Assembly: GCA_029945375.1 (NCBI GenBank)
Contig: CM057065.1
Location: 2,170,001-2,234,000 of the forward strand
DNA: 64,000 bases
Source: Agaricus subrufescens
Lineage: Eukaryota > Basidiomycota > Agaricomycetes > Agaricales > Agaricaceae
Reading direction: 5' to 3'
This document shows positions 34,504 through 46,310 of the stretch, piece after piece. The position numbers and the translations under genes were made by a program. The notes beneath the pieces were generated by a model. That model was not told the origin of the DNA. It did not search any database and worked only from the letters and a program-made list of their open reading frames with translations. Positions within the stretch are counted from its first letter, which is position 1. Each line of letters starts with the position of its first letter.

Positions 34504-35541
34504 ATGCTGCCCAGCCTGCCCCCAGAGCTCTGGCTCCGCGTCTTTGCGCTCCTCGACGGCCCCGCCCTCGCTGCCTGTGCTCGCCTCTCCTCCGATTTTC
34601 TCCCCCTCGCCCAGGCCCGTCTCTTCGCCCACGTCTATCTCCTCCCCCGTCGCCGTCCTCCCGCGACGGCTCTCGCTCCAAGGCGTCTTCTCTCTCGTGC
34701 TCAGCCCCCAGATGACTGCACCCGTCTGCTCCATCTCTTGTCCACGTCCCCGAGACTTGCACGATATATTAAGCGTCTCACCATCGTAGATGGAACACTC
34801 TTTCCGTCCTTGCGCACTTTGCCCGCGCACTCTCTCGCAATGCGGGAAAAACTCAATGGGGCCCCGTGGTTTCTCTCGGCATCTCCTCACGTCCTGCACG
34901 CACTCTTCCAGGCTTTGGACCTCCAGTCTTTTGACCTCGCCTTTCCAGACGGTCCCAAGGTTTCCTGGAACCTCATCCCCCGAGGCATCCGTGACGCTCT
35001 CGATTTACTACTCACGTCACCCCACCTCCATACGCTTCATTTCTCCAACATCTCATTTGATACGCATGCAACCCTACACGACTTCACTTCCACTCTCTCC
35101 AAAGGTTCCATTTCTCATCTCGCCCTTCACAACGTCAAGCTACATCCGGATCTACCTCCCCCTCCACATTGGAAAGACCCCCCTCCCAACGCCGCGCTGT
35201 TGGATTGTCCCGCCAAGAAGCGGCAGCCTCGTTCTTGGCACGCCAAGTCGTTCTCTCCACCCACTCATGACCCACCCTTAATCCAAAATCAGAAATCTTA
35301 TTTGACGGATAGCGTTTTGCAACTGGATTCCCTGTCCGTAACTTCTGATTCCCTCTACCTCTCCCACCAAGATCCGGACACGCTGCATCTGTTAAGCGCG
35401 TTGCTCTCCACTTCTACCAACGCCCTAAGCCCACAGACACTCAGGCGGTTGTCGATTCCGAGAGTTGATAATGAAACCCTAAGCAAGGTCGTTCGCATCC
35501 TCGATGAATGCGGGGTCCCTAAATGCTCACTCTTCGTGTAA
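34504..35541 (+). CDS. F-box domain protein
   Basis: Likely substrate adaptor of an SCF ubiquitin ligase. A single open exon encodes 345 residues. Residues 2-45 (LPSLPPELWLRVFALLDGPA and on through ARLSSDFLPLAQARLF) fit the F-box pattern that binds Skp1. The remainder is a Leu-rich region with spaced stretches such as LHTLHFSNISFD and SHLALHNVKLHPD, reminiscent of irregular leucine-rich repeats common in basidiomycete F-box proteins. The C-terminus ends KCSLFV. A GTAAGT overlaps the stop, but splicing there to the next acceptor would end after one or two more residues, so the product hardly changes. The substrate cannot be inferred. Codon use is GC-biased, in line with the flanking promoter. 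Confidence 0.8.
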   Translation: MLPSLPPELWLRVFALLDGPALAACARLSSDFLPLAQARLFAHVYLLPRRRPPATALAPRRLLSRAQPPDDCTRLLHLLSTSPRLARYIKRLTIVDGTLFPSLRTLPAHSLAMREKLNGAPWFLSASPHVLHALFQALDLQSFDLAFPDGPKVSWNLIPRGIRDALDLLLTSPHLHTLHFSNISFDTHATLHDFTSTLSKGSISHLALHNVKLHPDLPPPPHWKDPPPNAALLDCPAKKRQPRSWHAKSFSPPTHDPPLIQNQKSYLTDSVLQLDSLSVTSDSLYLSHQDPDTLHLLSALLSTSTNALSPQTLRRLSIPRVDNETLSKVVRILDECGVPKCSLFV

Positions 35542-36805
35542 GTGTAGTCTTCTCCCGTTTTCGTTGTATGACTTGAATAATTCCTTTGTGTGATTCATTC
35601 AAGGGCATGACACTTTCTCGTTAGCAATCATCCATCATCAGTACTTGTACATTCTCTGCAGTTCGGATAAGTAGCATAGTCGTTGGTCAATTTTCCATTC
35701 CATCGTTAGTGTCAAATCTAGTCAAAAGGGACGTAAACCTCGAGGCATGCCAAGGTCTTTCCTGCTCTAATCACCGCAGAAGCTAGCTCTCTTCCCACCC
35801 TTCACATACGCCTGTTTCACAAATTGGTGGTTTAAGCTCCCAGGTTGCCTTAATTCGAGACGGTGAATAGGGTCAGGCGACTTTGTTTCGACGTTTACCA
35901 GGCGTTAGTAGGGAAATGCTAAGCAAAGTCACTTGTGAGTTCCTGGGTGCATGTGTATTTGGATTGGCAAATGCATCGAATGAACGAGGTTTTGTGTGTG
36001 ATTGAATCATTTATCCCAAGTAGCCATCGTTCTTGCCACCAAGGCCGATTATCTTATCTGGTCGCCATATGTACTACCTCATGACGATACGCGCGTCAAA
36101 TTGCAGCTTGGTTTCACATTGACACACGGGTTAGTAGCTTGTATGGAACGTGTTTCAGGCACAACTCACGACAGCTATGACACTTCGCTAAGCAGTCAAA
36201 TGGCCTATTTGTGCCCTGACTTTAACCTACTGACGCACAAATGATCATTATCACCATGCGATACCATCCGTCGTAATGCTGATTGTGGAGAAGGAAAGAT
36301 GAGAGAAAGAGATACTATTCCCAGTTCAGACGCCTTTGTTCATTGCTTGTACTGACGTAACTTATGACGATGGAGCGTTTTATCAAGAGATATCAGTTAC
36401 CTATCGGGCAAGCAACAATACTCCCATGATCCTGATGCGACGGCGACTCTCCATGAGAGAGAAAACTAATTCTCGTATGGAAGAGATGATAAACTGGATC
36501 TTTGGTTTTCCTGGTTTCAGGCCTTTTGTCATTTCGATTGTGTGGACAGCCTGACTTTCTCCATAGAGCGTGGCTGTGTGGAGGATCTACAGTACTGATG
36601 GTATGGTCCGCACCTGGAATGGAATGGATCTCCATTTGAAGAAAGTTGTGTAGACTATCTCAGGCTTTGATTATTCCATACTTTTTTACGTACCGCAGGA
36701 AAGTTGATAGAGGGAGGAACAAAGGTACTCGCGATCTGGAAGAGAATGGCTTTTCTTCTCTCAGAAGTTGCAATAAAATCTGTTCACGGGAGACAATCAA
36801 ACGCT
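35542..36805. other. Intergenic, 1.26 kb
   Basis: Short frames on both strands without motifs (for example 36002-36244 plus and 36393-36635 minus). No gene supported. Confidence 0.45.
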
Positions 36806-37053
36806 ACCTACCTATCGAGGGAACAGGGAAAGAGTTGAATAGAGAAAGCGTCAGGAAAGAGAGAAGATAAACAGGAAAACCCGTAAATGGAGAGGAAAAA
36901 TCGAAATATTGAAGGTCCCACCGGCGTCTCTGAGACACCTACCTATCGAGAGAACAGGAAAAAAATGAAAAAGAGAAGGTCTCAGGAGAGAGACAATAAA
37001 GAAAGAAAGAAAGAAAAGCGTAAACGGAGAGGCAAAAACGGAATCTTGAACGT
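36806..37053. repeat. Imperfect tandem duplication, period about 131 bp
   Basis: Copy 1 starts at 36806 and copy 2 at 36937, both with ACCTACCTATCGAG, then GA-rich sequence and a shared TAAA(T/C)GGAGAGG(A/C)AAAA block. Copy 2 carries an expanded GAAA run near 36998-37016. Confidence 0.8.
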
Positions 37054-38527
37054 GCTAACTGGCACATGTCGGAGAGGCCATGCAATTTGTAGCGATGCGA
37101 AAAGGGTTCGAAACCTCTCCGATGAAAAAAAAACGGTGCTAGGATGATGATGTCGGCCAAGAAATTGACTAGTACGTGATTTTTTGGGGCAGAATCGAGC
37201 TCTATAAACTTGATCTTAGTAACCGCCACCGGGGAAGACCGATATCAGTTACTAGATAAATCGATTAGAAGTGAGAACATTGCCCATGTTAAGCCTTATG
37301 AGGACGAGTGTCCCAAACCACTGACACAACTTCTGGTTTAAGAAGCTCGCCACACGAACCTACAGACAAACTCTCCCCCGACTGTTTTGGAAGAAAAAAA
37401 ATGTTCAACTAATGTTTGGGTCTAGCGTCGGATGATGTTCGCAAATCTTTCCATTGGTTCAGCAGGCTCCAAGCACGTTCACAGATCGAACGACATTCTT
37501 CTCGTCGGGCCCGATAGCTCTTTGATAGTTAGACTAGTGAAGGGTCAGTCTCTAGACCACGACTCTCCTCTCATACACTTCTCTAGCCAGCCTTCTTCGC
37601 TTGAGAACGTTTTAGACTGAACGAAGACCATAGAGTCAGCGTTGAAAATGGAAGTCTTATATATGAAAACAAAAAGAACACAAGTCAACGCTTTACCCCC
37701 GCTATCTTCCTACCGCGGGAGTTCATCAATCCGTCCCGTAGGGTAGCGAGAACTTTGAGACTTCAGGTTCGCATTTCTGGCGCTCGAGCGGGGCGGGGTA
37801 AAAAAAAAAAATTTTTTTTTAGGAGCGTGCACAAAGCATGCAAAAAAAAAGGTCGGTATCGGCTCCGATTTTGAAGCTAAAAAAAGAAAGAGTAAAATTT
37901 ATAGGGCACATTATGTCCTGTTTCCTTAGAAAAAGGGTCTAACTTGGGTCCACCAGTAAATTTACCATAACTGCGCTCTGTGATTATCTACCTGATAATG
38001 ATTATACGGCACAGATTACGGACCGATGCACCGGATGATCTAAATGACTCCAACGTAACAAGCACCAATTTTCAAATCCCCATCCCCCCAACCACTCAAT
38101 AATGAAGAATGGAATCTGAAAAATGTGTAAGCCTCGTTCAGGGTCAAATGAAGTTTCATTGTCCCGAACAATCGGACTATTTTTAGGTGGTCGGCTATTG
38201 TTGTCTGGGTTACAATATGCGATAATAACACAAAGCCGAGCGTTTGCTGCTAATCGTACAAGAACGAGGGCTGTGTCCATTATGACTAGGGGTAGAGGCT
38301 CGGGTAAGTAAGAACAAAACAAAAGTATAGCTTGTCATATTAAATAATGAGAGGCTGTTCTTGTGAAGAGCTGAATCCTGTACACGCAGCTGTGATATAG
38401 CGGACACGCCGGGCGTGACCAGCGCTGTGGGGCCTAGTAACTAATCGCCGCATGTCTACCGCCATCCAGAAGCCAACATGCTACTACTGTGTGATCTCGG
38501 AACGTGGCGAAAGGCTAGCGGCCTCGG
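37054..38527. other. Intergenic, 1.5 kb, with homopolymer palindrome
   Basis: Contains a hairpin-forming pair at 37069-37077/37114-37122 and a run of 12 A followed by 9 T at 37800-37820. No supported gene. Confidence 0.5.
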
Positions 38528-38535
38528 TATAAATA
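38528..38535 (+). promoter_or_regulatory. TATA box of the Kre9-like gene
   Basis: TATAAATA about 157 bp upstream of the ATG at 38692, followed by a strongly C/T-rich leader. Confidence 0.6.
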
Positions 38536-38691
38536 TTGGAAGCTTCTCATTTTCTAGCTTCCATTCAAGCCTCGTTCCCCCCCACTTTCCTTCTGCCCTC
38601 TTCCCCCTTCCCTCCCCCTCCCATCACCCAACCGACTAAAGCTCAGTTTATCTCTGTCCCTCCCCTCCAACCACCACATACAAACCACACT

Positions 38692-39296
38692 ATGTACTGC
38701 TCACTCCCTACCATGCTCACTAATATCTACTTTGTTGCTATCGTTCTCTTGACGACTTTGACTGGCGTCAGTTATGGTGCACCCGTCGATGTGTATGCGC
38801 CCCCTCTGTTGACACCGACGGAGGGTACTGTATGGACAATCGGAAGCGTGCAAACTGTGACTTGGTAGGTTTCTCCGTCTCTCTCTCAATTCCCAAAAGC
38901 TCACGCTTTTTGCGATAGGGACACTACTCATCCCCCGAGTCAAATCACCCAACGTAAATCTAAATTGTACCTCTCAAAAGGAGGACGAATCGACGTTCGT
39001 AAGTCTTTCCTATTCCGCCTTTTTAGTCAAACCATTATGTTGATCAAAATTTTTTTTTACAAGAACACCCGTTGGCTTCTGATTTTGATATTGAAGATGG
39101 TCAACACAATGTTACTGTTCCCAATGTAGCCGTTGGTGATGACTATCAACTCATTCGTAAGTCTCTAATGTGCTATCCCCCTCACTTCCAGAAATCTGAT
39201 GAAAAAAAATGAAAACTAGTCTTTGGTGATTCCGGAAACGCCGGACCAGTGTTTTCGATCCACGCCGCTTACCCTCCCAGTCATTCTTCCGTCTAA
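38692..39296 (+). CDS. Small secreted protein with Kre9/Knh1-like N-terminal domain
   Basis: Predicted exons are 38692-38864, 38919-38998, 39064-39156 and 39220-39296, giving 140 residues. The N-terminus has a hydrophobic signal (TNIYFVAIVLLTTLTGVSYG) with cleavage predicted before APVDVYAPP; an internal Met at 38713 is an alternative start. The mature part has TPTEGTVWTIGSVQTVTWD, LYLSKGGRID, HNVTVPNVAVGDDYQLI and LFGDSGNAGPVFSI. This is the beta-sandwich pattern of the Kre9/Knh1-like domain seen in many small Agaricomycete secreted or cell-wall proteins. Unlike many relatives it lacks a Ser/Thr-rich tail and GPI signal and ends shortly after the domain, so it is probably freely secreted. 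The role is unknown. Confidence 0.82.
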
Positions 39297-39672
39297 ACGC
39301 CGCCGTCGCCGTTATCAGCGAAACAGCGCGTTCCATTTTATAATGAGAAAAAAAACGATATCTGACAGAGTGATGTGACAATTTTTGGACACTTTCGAAA
39401 TCAAAGGACTTTTTTTTTTTAGACCCTTTTCGTGTTGGCATTGACATGATTTTGGTACAGACACTCCGGTTACGAGCATTCCTTATTCCAGATTTGTATT
39501 GAACTGTTCTCATTTGTGCTCTTAGTTGCATGTCCCTTCGTTTGTATGGACTAGTGAATATATAATGTACCGCATAAGGAGTAGGCAGTCGGCATGTAAT
39601 GCATATGCGGAATATACTTTGCGATTCGAACAGCCATTGCTATACATAGTACAAGTCTCTTCATTTCTTACC
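39297..39672. other. Intergenic between convergent Kre9-like and PCMT genes
   Basis: Shared 3' flanks, with T-rich run at 39411-39420. Nothing further. Confidence 0.5.
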
Positions 39673-40635
39673 TTACAAGGGCCGCTGCTGCTCTCTGTCC
39701 GTCAGTGGGACATACTGTGCTCACATGTTGAGTATGTGATGTTTCCCAAAAAGGTAGTTGTACCTACCGAGACGCCCATGATCTTCTTGGTGGTGACGTT
39801 GCCGTTTTCGTCCTTATCGACCTGCTGGATATACTGCGCGTGAGTGCCGACCGGGATGAACATTCTGCCCGGAGAGGCAAGCTGGTTGACGAGTTCAGAG
39901 GGGAGGGTGGGAGCAGCAGCGCCGACGTGGATGGCGTCATAAGGACCTGTGATCAGAAGCGTGGGTGCCAAGGCAGGCAGGAGCAGATGCGCGCTGCGAA
40001 CCGCTGCTGGGGAAGCCCTGTCTTCCATCTCCTGTCACCATTTCGATTTCCTTCTTTGCAAGCGCCTCGCCAAGCCCGTCAGTCCTCAGGTTGTCGACGG
40101 ACCATTCCACAAGCTCGGGAACGTGGTCTATCCCCACCACGGTGCCTGCAGAACCGACAAGCCGATGGAAAACGGCTGTTAGATAACCCGATCCGCTTCC
40201 CACATCAAGAACTTTGGCTCCAGGATGGAGATATGGAAGTAGATATTCTGAAGCGTAGGCGTGCTGGGAGTAAGTACGTCAGCCTGGCGTCTTTGGGCCC
40301 CGCGGGGTGGCCATTGGACGGGTTCTGACCATATGCGGTGCGCTGATGGTTACGCCATGCCCGATACCCCTACCAACGTTGCTGGTAAGCCAAGCAATTT
40401 TGAGAATCTGGAACGAGACGCAACTGAGGAGAATCCTCGTAGGCGCTATCTTTATGCATAACGTAGTTGGCTCGATCGGTTAGCATCATCGCCTCGAACC
40501 GGCAGCCATCAGTGCTCCGAAGGAGGGCGATGATAAGCACAATACCTTGGATACTCGGTCGGAGTGGAAGATGCCGCTCTTTGACATGTTGAGAATGAGG
40601 TCGGAGTTGGTCTTTCCTGAGCAGCGCCAGGCCAT
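39673..40635 (-). CDS. PCM1: Protein-L-isoaspartate O-methyltransferase
   Basis: SAM-dependent repair enzyme that methylates isoaspartyl residues in damaged proteins; cytosolic. The start [20 protein letters not shown] at 40635 is the conserved family start. Further exons give [10 protein letters not shown], then [12 protein letters not shown] joined to [12 protein letters not shown], and the SAM-binding motif [21 protein letters not shown] with [16 protein letters not shown]. After an intron comes [21 protein letters not shown] and GRMFIPVG. The last intron (gtaggt to acag) joins MGVS to [13 protein letters not shown], which matches the usual C-terminus; reading through that intron would instead give an unrelated tail. 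About 230 residues, normal for the family. The gene symbol is the general one used in fungi. Confidence 0.93.
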
Positions 40636-41011
40636 GAAGAAGGCTGTGAAAGCTATTACTGCGGTGCGATCTCGTTAGAGCAGCGCCCGGGGCTGATTGG
40701 CGTCTGAGCGAGTGTTCTGTGCGAGGGAAATCCAGGGTTCTTCTATGCCAAGGAAGATGCTGACGGGTCCTGGGTTACTCGAGAAGAGAAACGAGAATGC
40801 TTTGGCTCTTTTCTGGCCTGACGACGTGACAGAGACCGTGACGGGCCGATCGCGTGGCAGTGCTATGTGGCGAAGATGGAACATTCACCCCACTGCTGTT
40901 CCGGGAAATTCATTTTAATTTAGTCACCTACCGCAGCGATATAAGTATCTATAGCCTCGTACGTCCTTTTCTCGAGTATCCTCATCCCGTCCCCGTTTCT
41001 TCCCCTGATAC
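40636..41011. promoter_or_regulatory. Divergent promoter region of PCMT and the AEC transporter
   Basis: Sequence of 376 bp between two divergent start codons. No clear TATA box or other named site seen. Confidence 0.4.
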
Positions 41012-42885
41012 ATGGTCGCATCTTCTGCGCAGACCGAGTCGGTCACTCAGTACGGTTCCTTGCTGCTCGTCGTCTTCAATGTATGTGGTCATATCGTGTT
41101 CGTTGTGTTCGCTACTCACCTCGCTGGTCGTGCAGTCCATCCTTGGTGTTTTCATTCTCTGCGTCGCCGGCTATCTTCTTGCATACAATGGCATTCTCGA
41201 CAAGAAAACTCAAAAGGTCCCCTTTTTCATGTCTCTTTCTTATCTGCCTAGCGCTCAACAACAGCCTCCTCACAGCGCATCAATCGTCTCAATATCTCAC
41301 TGTTTACACCCGCTCTACTCTTTTCCAAAGTCGCTTTTTTCTTGACACCCCGTATGTGATATCATTCAATTTTCCACAGTATCTCTGGATGTTGACCATG
41401 AGGCCAGAAAAACTACGTGAATTATGGGTCATACCAATCTTTTTCGTCATCGTCACCACAGTCTCCGGTCTTATCGCGTTTATTCTTGGATGGGCGTTTC
41501 GTTTAAAACGTTCGCAAAGGTAACTTTAATTTTTGTTATCATCATGAATCATGTCATAGATCACGAACGTTCATCTTCTTAGGAGCTTTGCCATGGCCGC
41601 CGCTATGTTTATGAATTCAAACTCACTTCCGATTGCGCTCATGCAAAGTCTTGTGGTTACCGTGCCTGACCTAAGATGGGACTCCCAAGACAATGTTGAT
41701 GCAATGCTTGGTAGAGCCTTAACTTATTTGGTCATGTACAGCACTCTCGGAATGATCGTGAGTCACGTCAACCAATAATAGCTTTCTTCTTTTATGACAT
41801 ATGTTTCGCTGCGCAGGTTAGATGGAGTTATGGCGTAAAGCTGCTCACACAAGCAGACCCGGAGACAACGGAGGCCGAGATCGAAGAGACTGCACCACTT
41901 CTGGGAGAAAACAGCAGCACAATCGATTCATACCCTGGTTCGACGTGTGAATACGAAGGTGCAGAAATTTCAAGATTAGGCATTCACCGATGCACGCAGT
42001 CCTACGGCACCACTTCAATTCGCAGGCCTCTAAGCTATTTCACATCTTTCCCAAACTCTCCAAATCTCTCTCGTACCAATTTAACTCAGTATGGAGCAAT
42101 ACGCCTCAAGGACGATGACGAATCCCCGGGCTTCAGTCGTCAACCCGAGGTGGAGTTATTGAGAAGGGTCCAGAAATCCATTATCCGTTTTCTGAAAGCG
42201 TTTAATGATTTTATGACTGCCCCTCTCTGGGCCGCACTAGCCTCCATTGTTGTCGCTTTCATCCCGCCTCTACAGGAATGGCTAAAGACTAGCGCACGTC
42301 CGCTTAGTGGAGCACTCTCATCCGCTGGGAACTGTTCCATTCCTCTCACTCTGGTCGTCCTGGGGGGGTATTTTTATCCTGAGGTGCCTGAGTCTCCAAA
42401 AATGGACTCGATTCCTCCTTCTAGGCTCACAGCAAGCCCGTCGACATCGACCTTGTGTGGGGACTTGAATGTGGAATCGGCTTCTCCCAACAAAACTCCA
42501 GCGAGGAAAGGAGAATCGATGACCGTTCTCATTTCAATATTGTCGAGGATGATCTTGACTCCGCTGGTCCTGATGCCTCTTGTCGTATCCGCTGCCAAAT
42601 ACGACTGGCACGCCATCTTTGAAGAGTACGTTTCTATAATAAAAAATACCTTGTGTCCTGGTTCTGACTAACTCCTGCCGAAAATATAGCCCGGTCTTCG
42701 TTGTTACCAATGTTTTGTTATTGGCTTCACCGCCAGCGGTTACGCTTGCACAGATAACGCAAGCTGCATCTGGTGACGCTTTTGAACGACTTATATCCCG
42801 CACTATTTTCTGGTCGTATTGCGTGTTTACGCCGCCGACTGTTATTGTGTTTGTGTTGCTTGGTCTTGTGCTTTCGAAGATGTAG
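41012..42885 (+). CDS. Auxin efflux carrier (AEC) family membrane transporter
   Basis: PIN-like membrane transport protein. The start MVASSAQTESVTQYGSLLLV at 41012 splices to SILGVFILCVAGYLLAYNGI, then KKTQK joins RINRLNISLFTPALLFSKV, the diagnostic N-terminal AEC block. WVIPIFFVIVTTVSGLIAF and AAAMFMNSNSLPIALMQSLV follow, with conserved Asn-Ser-Leu-Pro. A long hydrophilic loop of about 110 residues (41850-42170) separates this from the C-terminal half: MTAPLWAALASIVVAFIPPL, GNCSIPLTLVVLGGYFYP, a helix after 42520, and VFTPPTVIVFVLLGLVLSKM to the stop at 42885. Fungal relatives lie in ER or plasma membrane and their cargo is undefined; auxin transport should not be assumed. About ten hydrophobic segments fit the family. 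Confidence 0.9.
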
Positions 42886-44170
42886 ACATTGTCAGGTGAT
42901 ATTTCTTTCTCATGTGGTTTTTTCTAATTCTGTTTTGGTTGTTGGGTTTCATTGTGATGCGATTTTTTTCTGTTGGGTCGGACTGTTTTAGTGCTGTGTT
43001 ATAGACGTTTAGATAATCAATCATATCCATGTTTCTTTTCTTCTCTTTTCTTTTCTTTTCTTGTTCTCTTTCCCTCTCCTCCCATTTTTGTGGTATATTG
43101 TTGACGAGTTTTATGGAGCCGTTGTGATAAAAGATATCACTCGATCGATTCTCCTAGGAATGTACTTAACATGTTTGAAAGTGTAGCTAAAGATAAAGCA
43201 TTGATCCTGTCGTCGATTTGGAGCAGAGTACTGCAATGTGAATACATGAGTTTGGTATCTGGTGTCACCACTAATCGAGTACCTGGAACTATTAATTTCG
43301 TGCCTCCGGTTGGGAGGGTTGTTAATTAGCAGGGTCCTGGAGAATGCCGAACGTGTTCGCAAGGTACCGACCGGTAAATGTCTCGTTCTAGCAATGGCCC
43401 TCCTTAGATCTAGAATTACTCGGACGTTCATGGCCTAGATTATCTCGACTTTAAAATTGGAAAGCTTTTATTTCTATATGGATCCTGCCGGGGTGATTTG
43501 GTGGGCGAGTAATCGGAGAGGTACTCGTTCGTATGTGTACTGCCACAACGGTATCACCTAATTTGATATTACTCGCTAAGACACCGGAGAGATCTACACA
43601 TATAAAAGTGAAGAGTCGAGCAAGTGCAGATTTTATGTCATGTATCCTCCCCCATGTCCGCTAGTCAAAGAAAAGGAGGTTCTCCTTTGTTGATGCACTC
43701 GGAGTACGTTTACGTACCTAGTCCTCAGCTTCGGGAAGTGGGTCCGAGTTATGTTAGTAGTTTGCTAGTTACTGTCAAGCTCGGACTTGACCGTGGCGTC
43801 CGAGCGGACTGATTAACATGGTAAATAAGGGATAAATAATGATCGAGGGTCCTCGAATCCAGGGGTCCGAATATCAAGGAACCACGTTTGTGATGCTGCG
43901 GAACCGAAAGATAACACGATAGCCCAAGGTCGTCAAAATGTGATAACTATACTTTCCTTCCATCCTCTTCTTTTCTCCTTTCATCGTCATTCCATATTTT
44001 CTGCACATATCTCCTTTCTGTCCTGCATCGAGGTGTAGATTATTATCCCGCAAGCCTTGTTATCATACCACGTGAATATCTCGAATAATCACATGCAAGT
44101 GGTCTAAGCAGAGTGAGTCCTGATAAATAAGCCTGTACCTCTATGTTTTCATCTCTACCGTCTTACAGCC
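42886..44170. other. Intergenic, 1.3 kb
   Basis: Begins with likely 3' untranslated sequence and a pyrimidine tract (43029-43085). Remaining short frames (for example 43111-43431 minus) lack motifs or splice support. Confidence 0.45.
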
Positions 44171-45422
44171 ATGTCTGCCGAGACAGTCACGCATGATACC
44201 CCGTCGCCTCCTCCACTGACTGCCCTCACTCGGGTCGCTTCGATTCCCCTCGTCTTGTCTTCCCTCGAAGCACTTGATCACACGCTGTCTTCCAATGCAT
44301 ACACACGCTCTGTCTATCCCACCGCCAAAGGACTTTCTTCTACCGCATACAAGTACACGGAGCCAATTCAAATCCGTCTTGCCCCTCTCATCAATCGCGC
44401 AGACTCTTATGCCAATAAGGCTGTGGATTTTGTCGAGGCTCGCTATCCGTACCCGTTCAAAGCTAAGCCGGAAGAAGTGACTGAGTATGTTCGTGAACGC
44501 CGCGAGAGTGTTGATAAATCCTTTGATGAGAATGTAAAGAGTCCCGCTTTGAACGCTGCTGTGGGAATTGACCAGGTATTTGGTTCTACTTCTGCTTCTG
44601 TCTTGCACGATTCTGAACCCTTTGTTCGGTTTTAGCGATTCACGCCCATCGTGGATTATCTCGAATGGGCTGTCAATAGTATCAAGAATCCTAATGGACC
44701 TGGACCATCCGCCCCTGATGCTAAATACCAGTATCAGCGTGCTCTTGCCCTTACCAGACAGGCGTATGGATACTCGAATGAACAAATCAAGCAATTCCAC
44801 GCGCATTCAATGATATTGTACGTGTTAAATGCGACGCATATACGAGATAACAGTGACTGATAAGACCTCTTATCAAAGGCAACGTGCCACAGAAGTTGCC
44901 CATTCTATCTCCACATCTGCCTCGTCCTCGATCTCAAATGCCCAATCCCGGGTCCATAGTCTTTCTGATACCATGGTCTCAGAGTTACAGAAACTTCAGG
45001 CGTCCACAGCTTCGCTTTCGACTTCTCTTCAATCCAACTCTTCCATTGCCTCCGCCGTCCATTCTCGTATCCCATCCCACATCCAACAAGCTTTCTCTGA
45101 TTTTTCGCATTCTATATCCTCGGCCGCTTCGGACCTCTCCACGGTTGTTAAAGCCAAGGATGTTCCTGTACAAGAGAAGGTTACCAAGATTATGGCTGAG
45201 GTCCGCGAGCGCATAATTCCACTTTTGGGTAAGGTGACGCAGGCTGTGGGTGATGCTATCCATCCCAACAAGACGGATTCGTCTATGGCTTCTCCTCCCG
45301 TAGCGAATGGAAATGGGACTGCTTCACAGGATGTTCAAGAACAAGATGTTGTTGAAGAGAAGAGAGTTGAAGCCCAGGTACCCGAAACGAGTGGAGGAGC
45401 AGTCGATCCGGCGAAACAGTGA
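44171..45422 (+). CDS. Perilipin-like lipid-droplet protein
   Basis: Predicted exons are 44171-44575, 44636-44817 and 44879-45422, giving 376 residues. After an acidic, Pro-rich start, LTALTRVASIPLVLSSLEAL begins the fungal perilipin (MPL1/Cap20-like) pattern. It is followed by AYKYTEPIQIRLAPLINRAD, ANKAVDFVEARYPYPFKAKP and FTPIVDYLEWAVNSI. The Phe-Val-Glu-x-Arg-(Phe/Tyr)-Pro block and the repeated amphipathic segments are typical. The third exon encodes a long Ser/Ala-rich helical region (SISTSASSSISNAQSRV, SNSSIASAVHSRI) and AEVRERIIPLLGKVTQAVG, consistent with lipid-surface-binding amphipathic helices, then a disordered acidic tail. The protein is expected to coat lipid droplets and limit lipolysis. 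Longer than the ascomycete homologues, through the third exon. Confidence 0.85.
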
Positions 45423-46310
45423 TAATCGGTCCCACCTTTTCGAGTTCATGTCGTTTTTATGGCCAACATCTTAGTTATGACTACTACCTTACCACCCATC
45501 AAAGCTTGTGTAGCGTTTATAGACACTAGAGTTTCCCTTACCTTCCCGATTGTTACTTTTTCCTCATAGATATGTCCTTTCCTTTTGGTGCAGCTATCTC
45601 GAGAAACCTATATACATCCATGTATAACCACTTGGGCAATTCGATTTTCTTTTTCTTTTTTCTTTTTGCTTTATGTCAAGTATTGTTGCGGCCTCGCGTC
45701 ATAAAGAAACTGATATGTGGTTTCAGTGATATTGGAGTACAGGCACAAGTGACGCTATACAGGGTCTTGAAACCCCTTTAACGAGGACCTTGAAGAACAA
45801 ACGATTAGACAAGATCAAAATTTAGATGAAACAATAATTAATAACCATTCCGGGGTACTAGAAATATCAACGACGTACTTACACCCTACGCTTGGACTTC
45901 CGAGGTATCGTCGTTGCTGCTGGCCCAAGATTCTCGGCACGAATTTACTGCGAAATACTCTGACCGATTTTGTCTACCCGCCAAGGATGGCCAACGCTCG
46001 AGCAAGAATAAACCGTTTCCTTGACCATTTTTGTCGTGGAGGTAGGCATTTCGGGACCTGTCAAGCGTTTTACAGGGGGGTTATCCTAGAACAGGGATTT
46101 GAAGTGAAAAAAAATGCAACCAGTGTTGCTAGGTGTGAATGAGTTGAGAAAATGGCGTAGTACGGTGTATGAAGGGTAACGAAATCTGATGAATTTGTCG
46201 ATTTGGTAAAAAGCGTGAAGTAGATGTTCACGGATAGTGCGATTCTAGCGCACCAGTAATGGAGAATCCCTAGAACCTCTCGAACGTGTGAACACATCAG
46301 AACTTTGGCA
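45423..46310. other. Intergenic downstream of the perilipin-like gene
   Basis: No supported gene; short pyrimidine-rich run at 45647-45668. Confidence 0.45.

Noticed and set aside
37069..37122. Hairpin with TTCGAA considered as a tRNA gene
   Set aside because: No anticodon arm, wrong spacing; kept only as a repeat observation.
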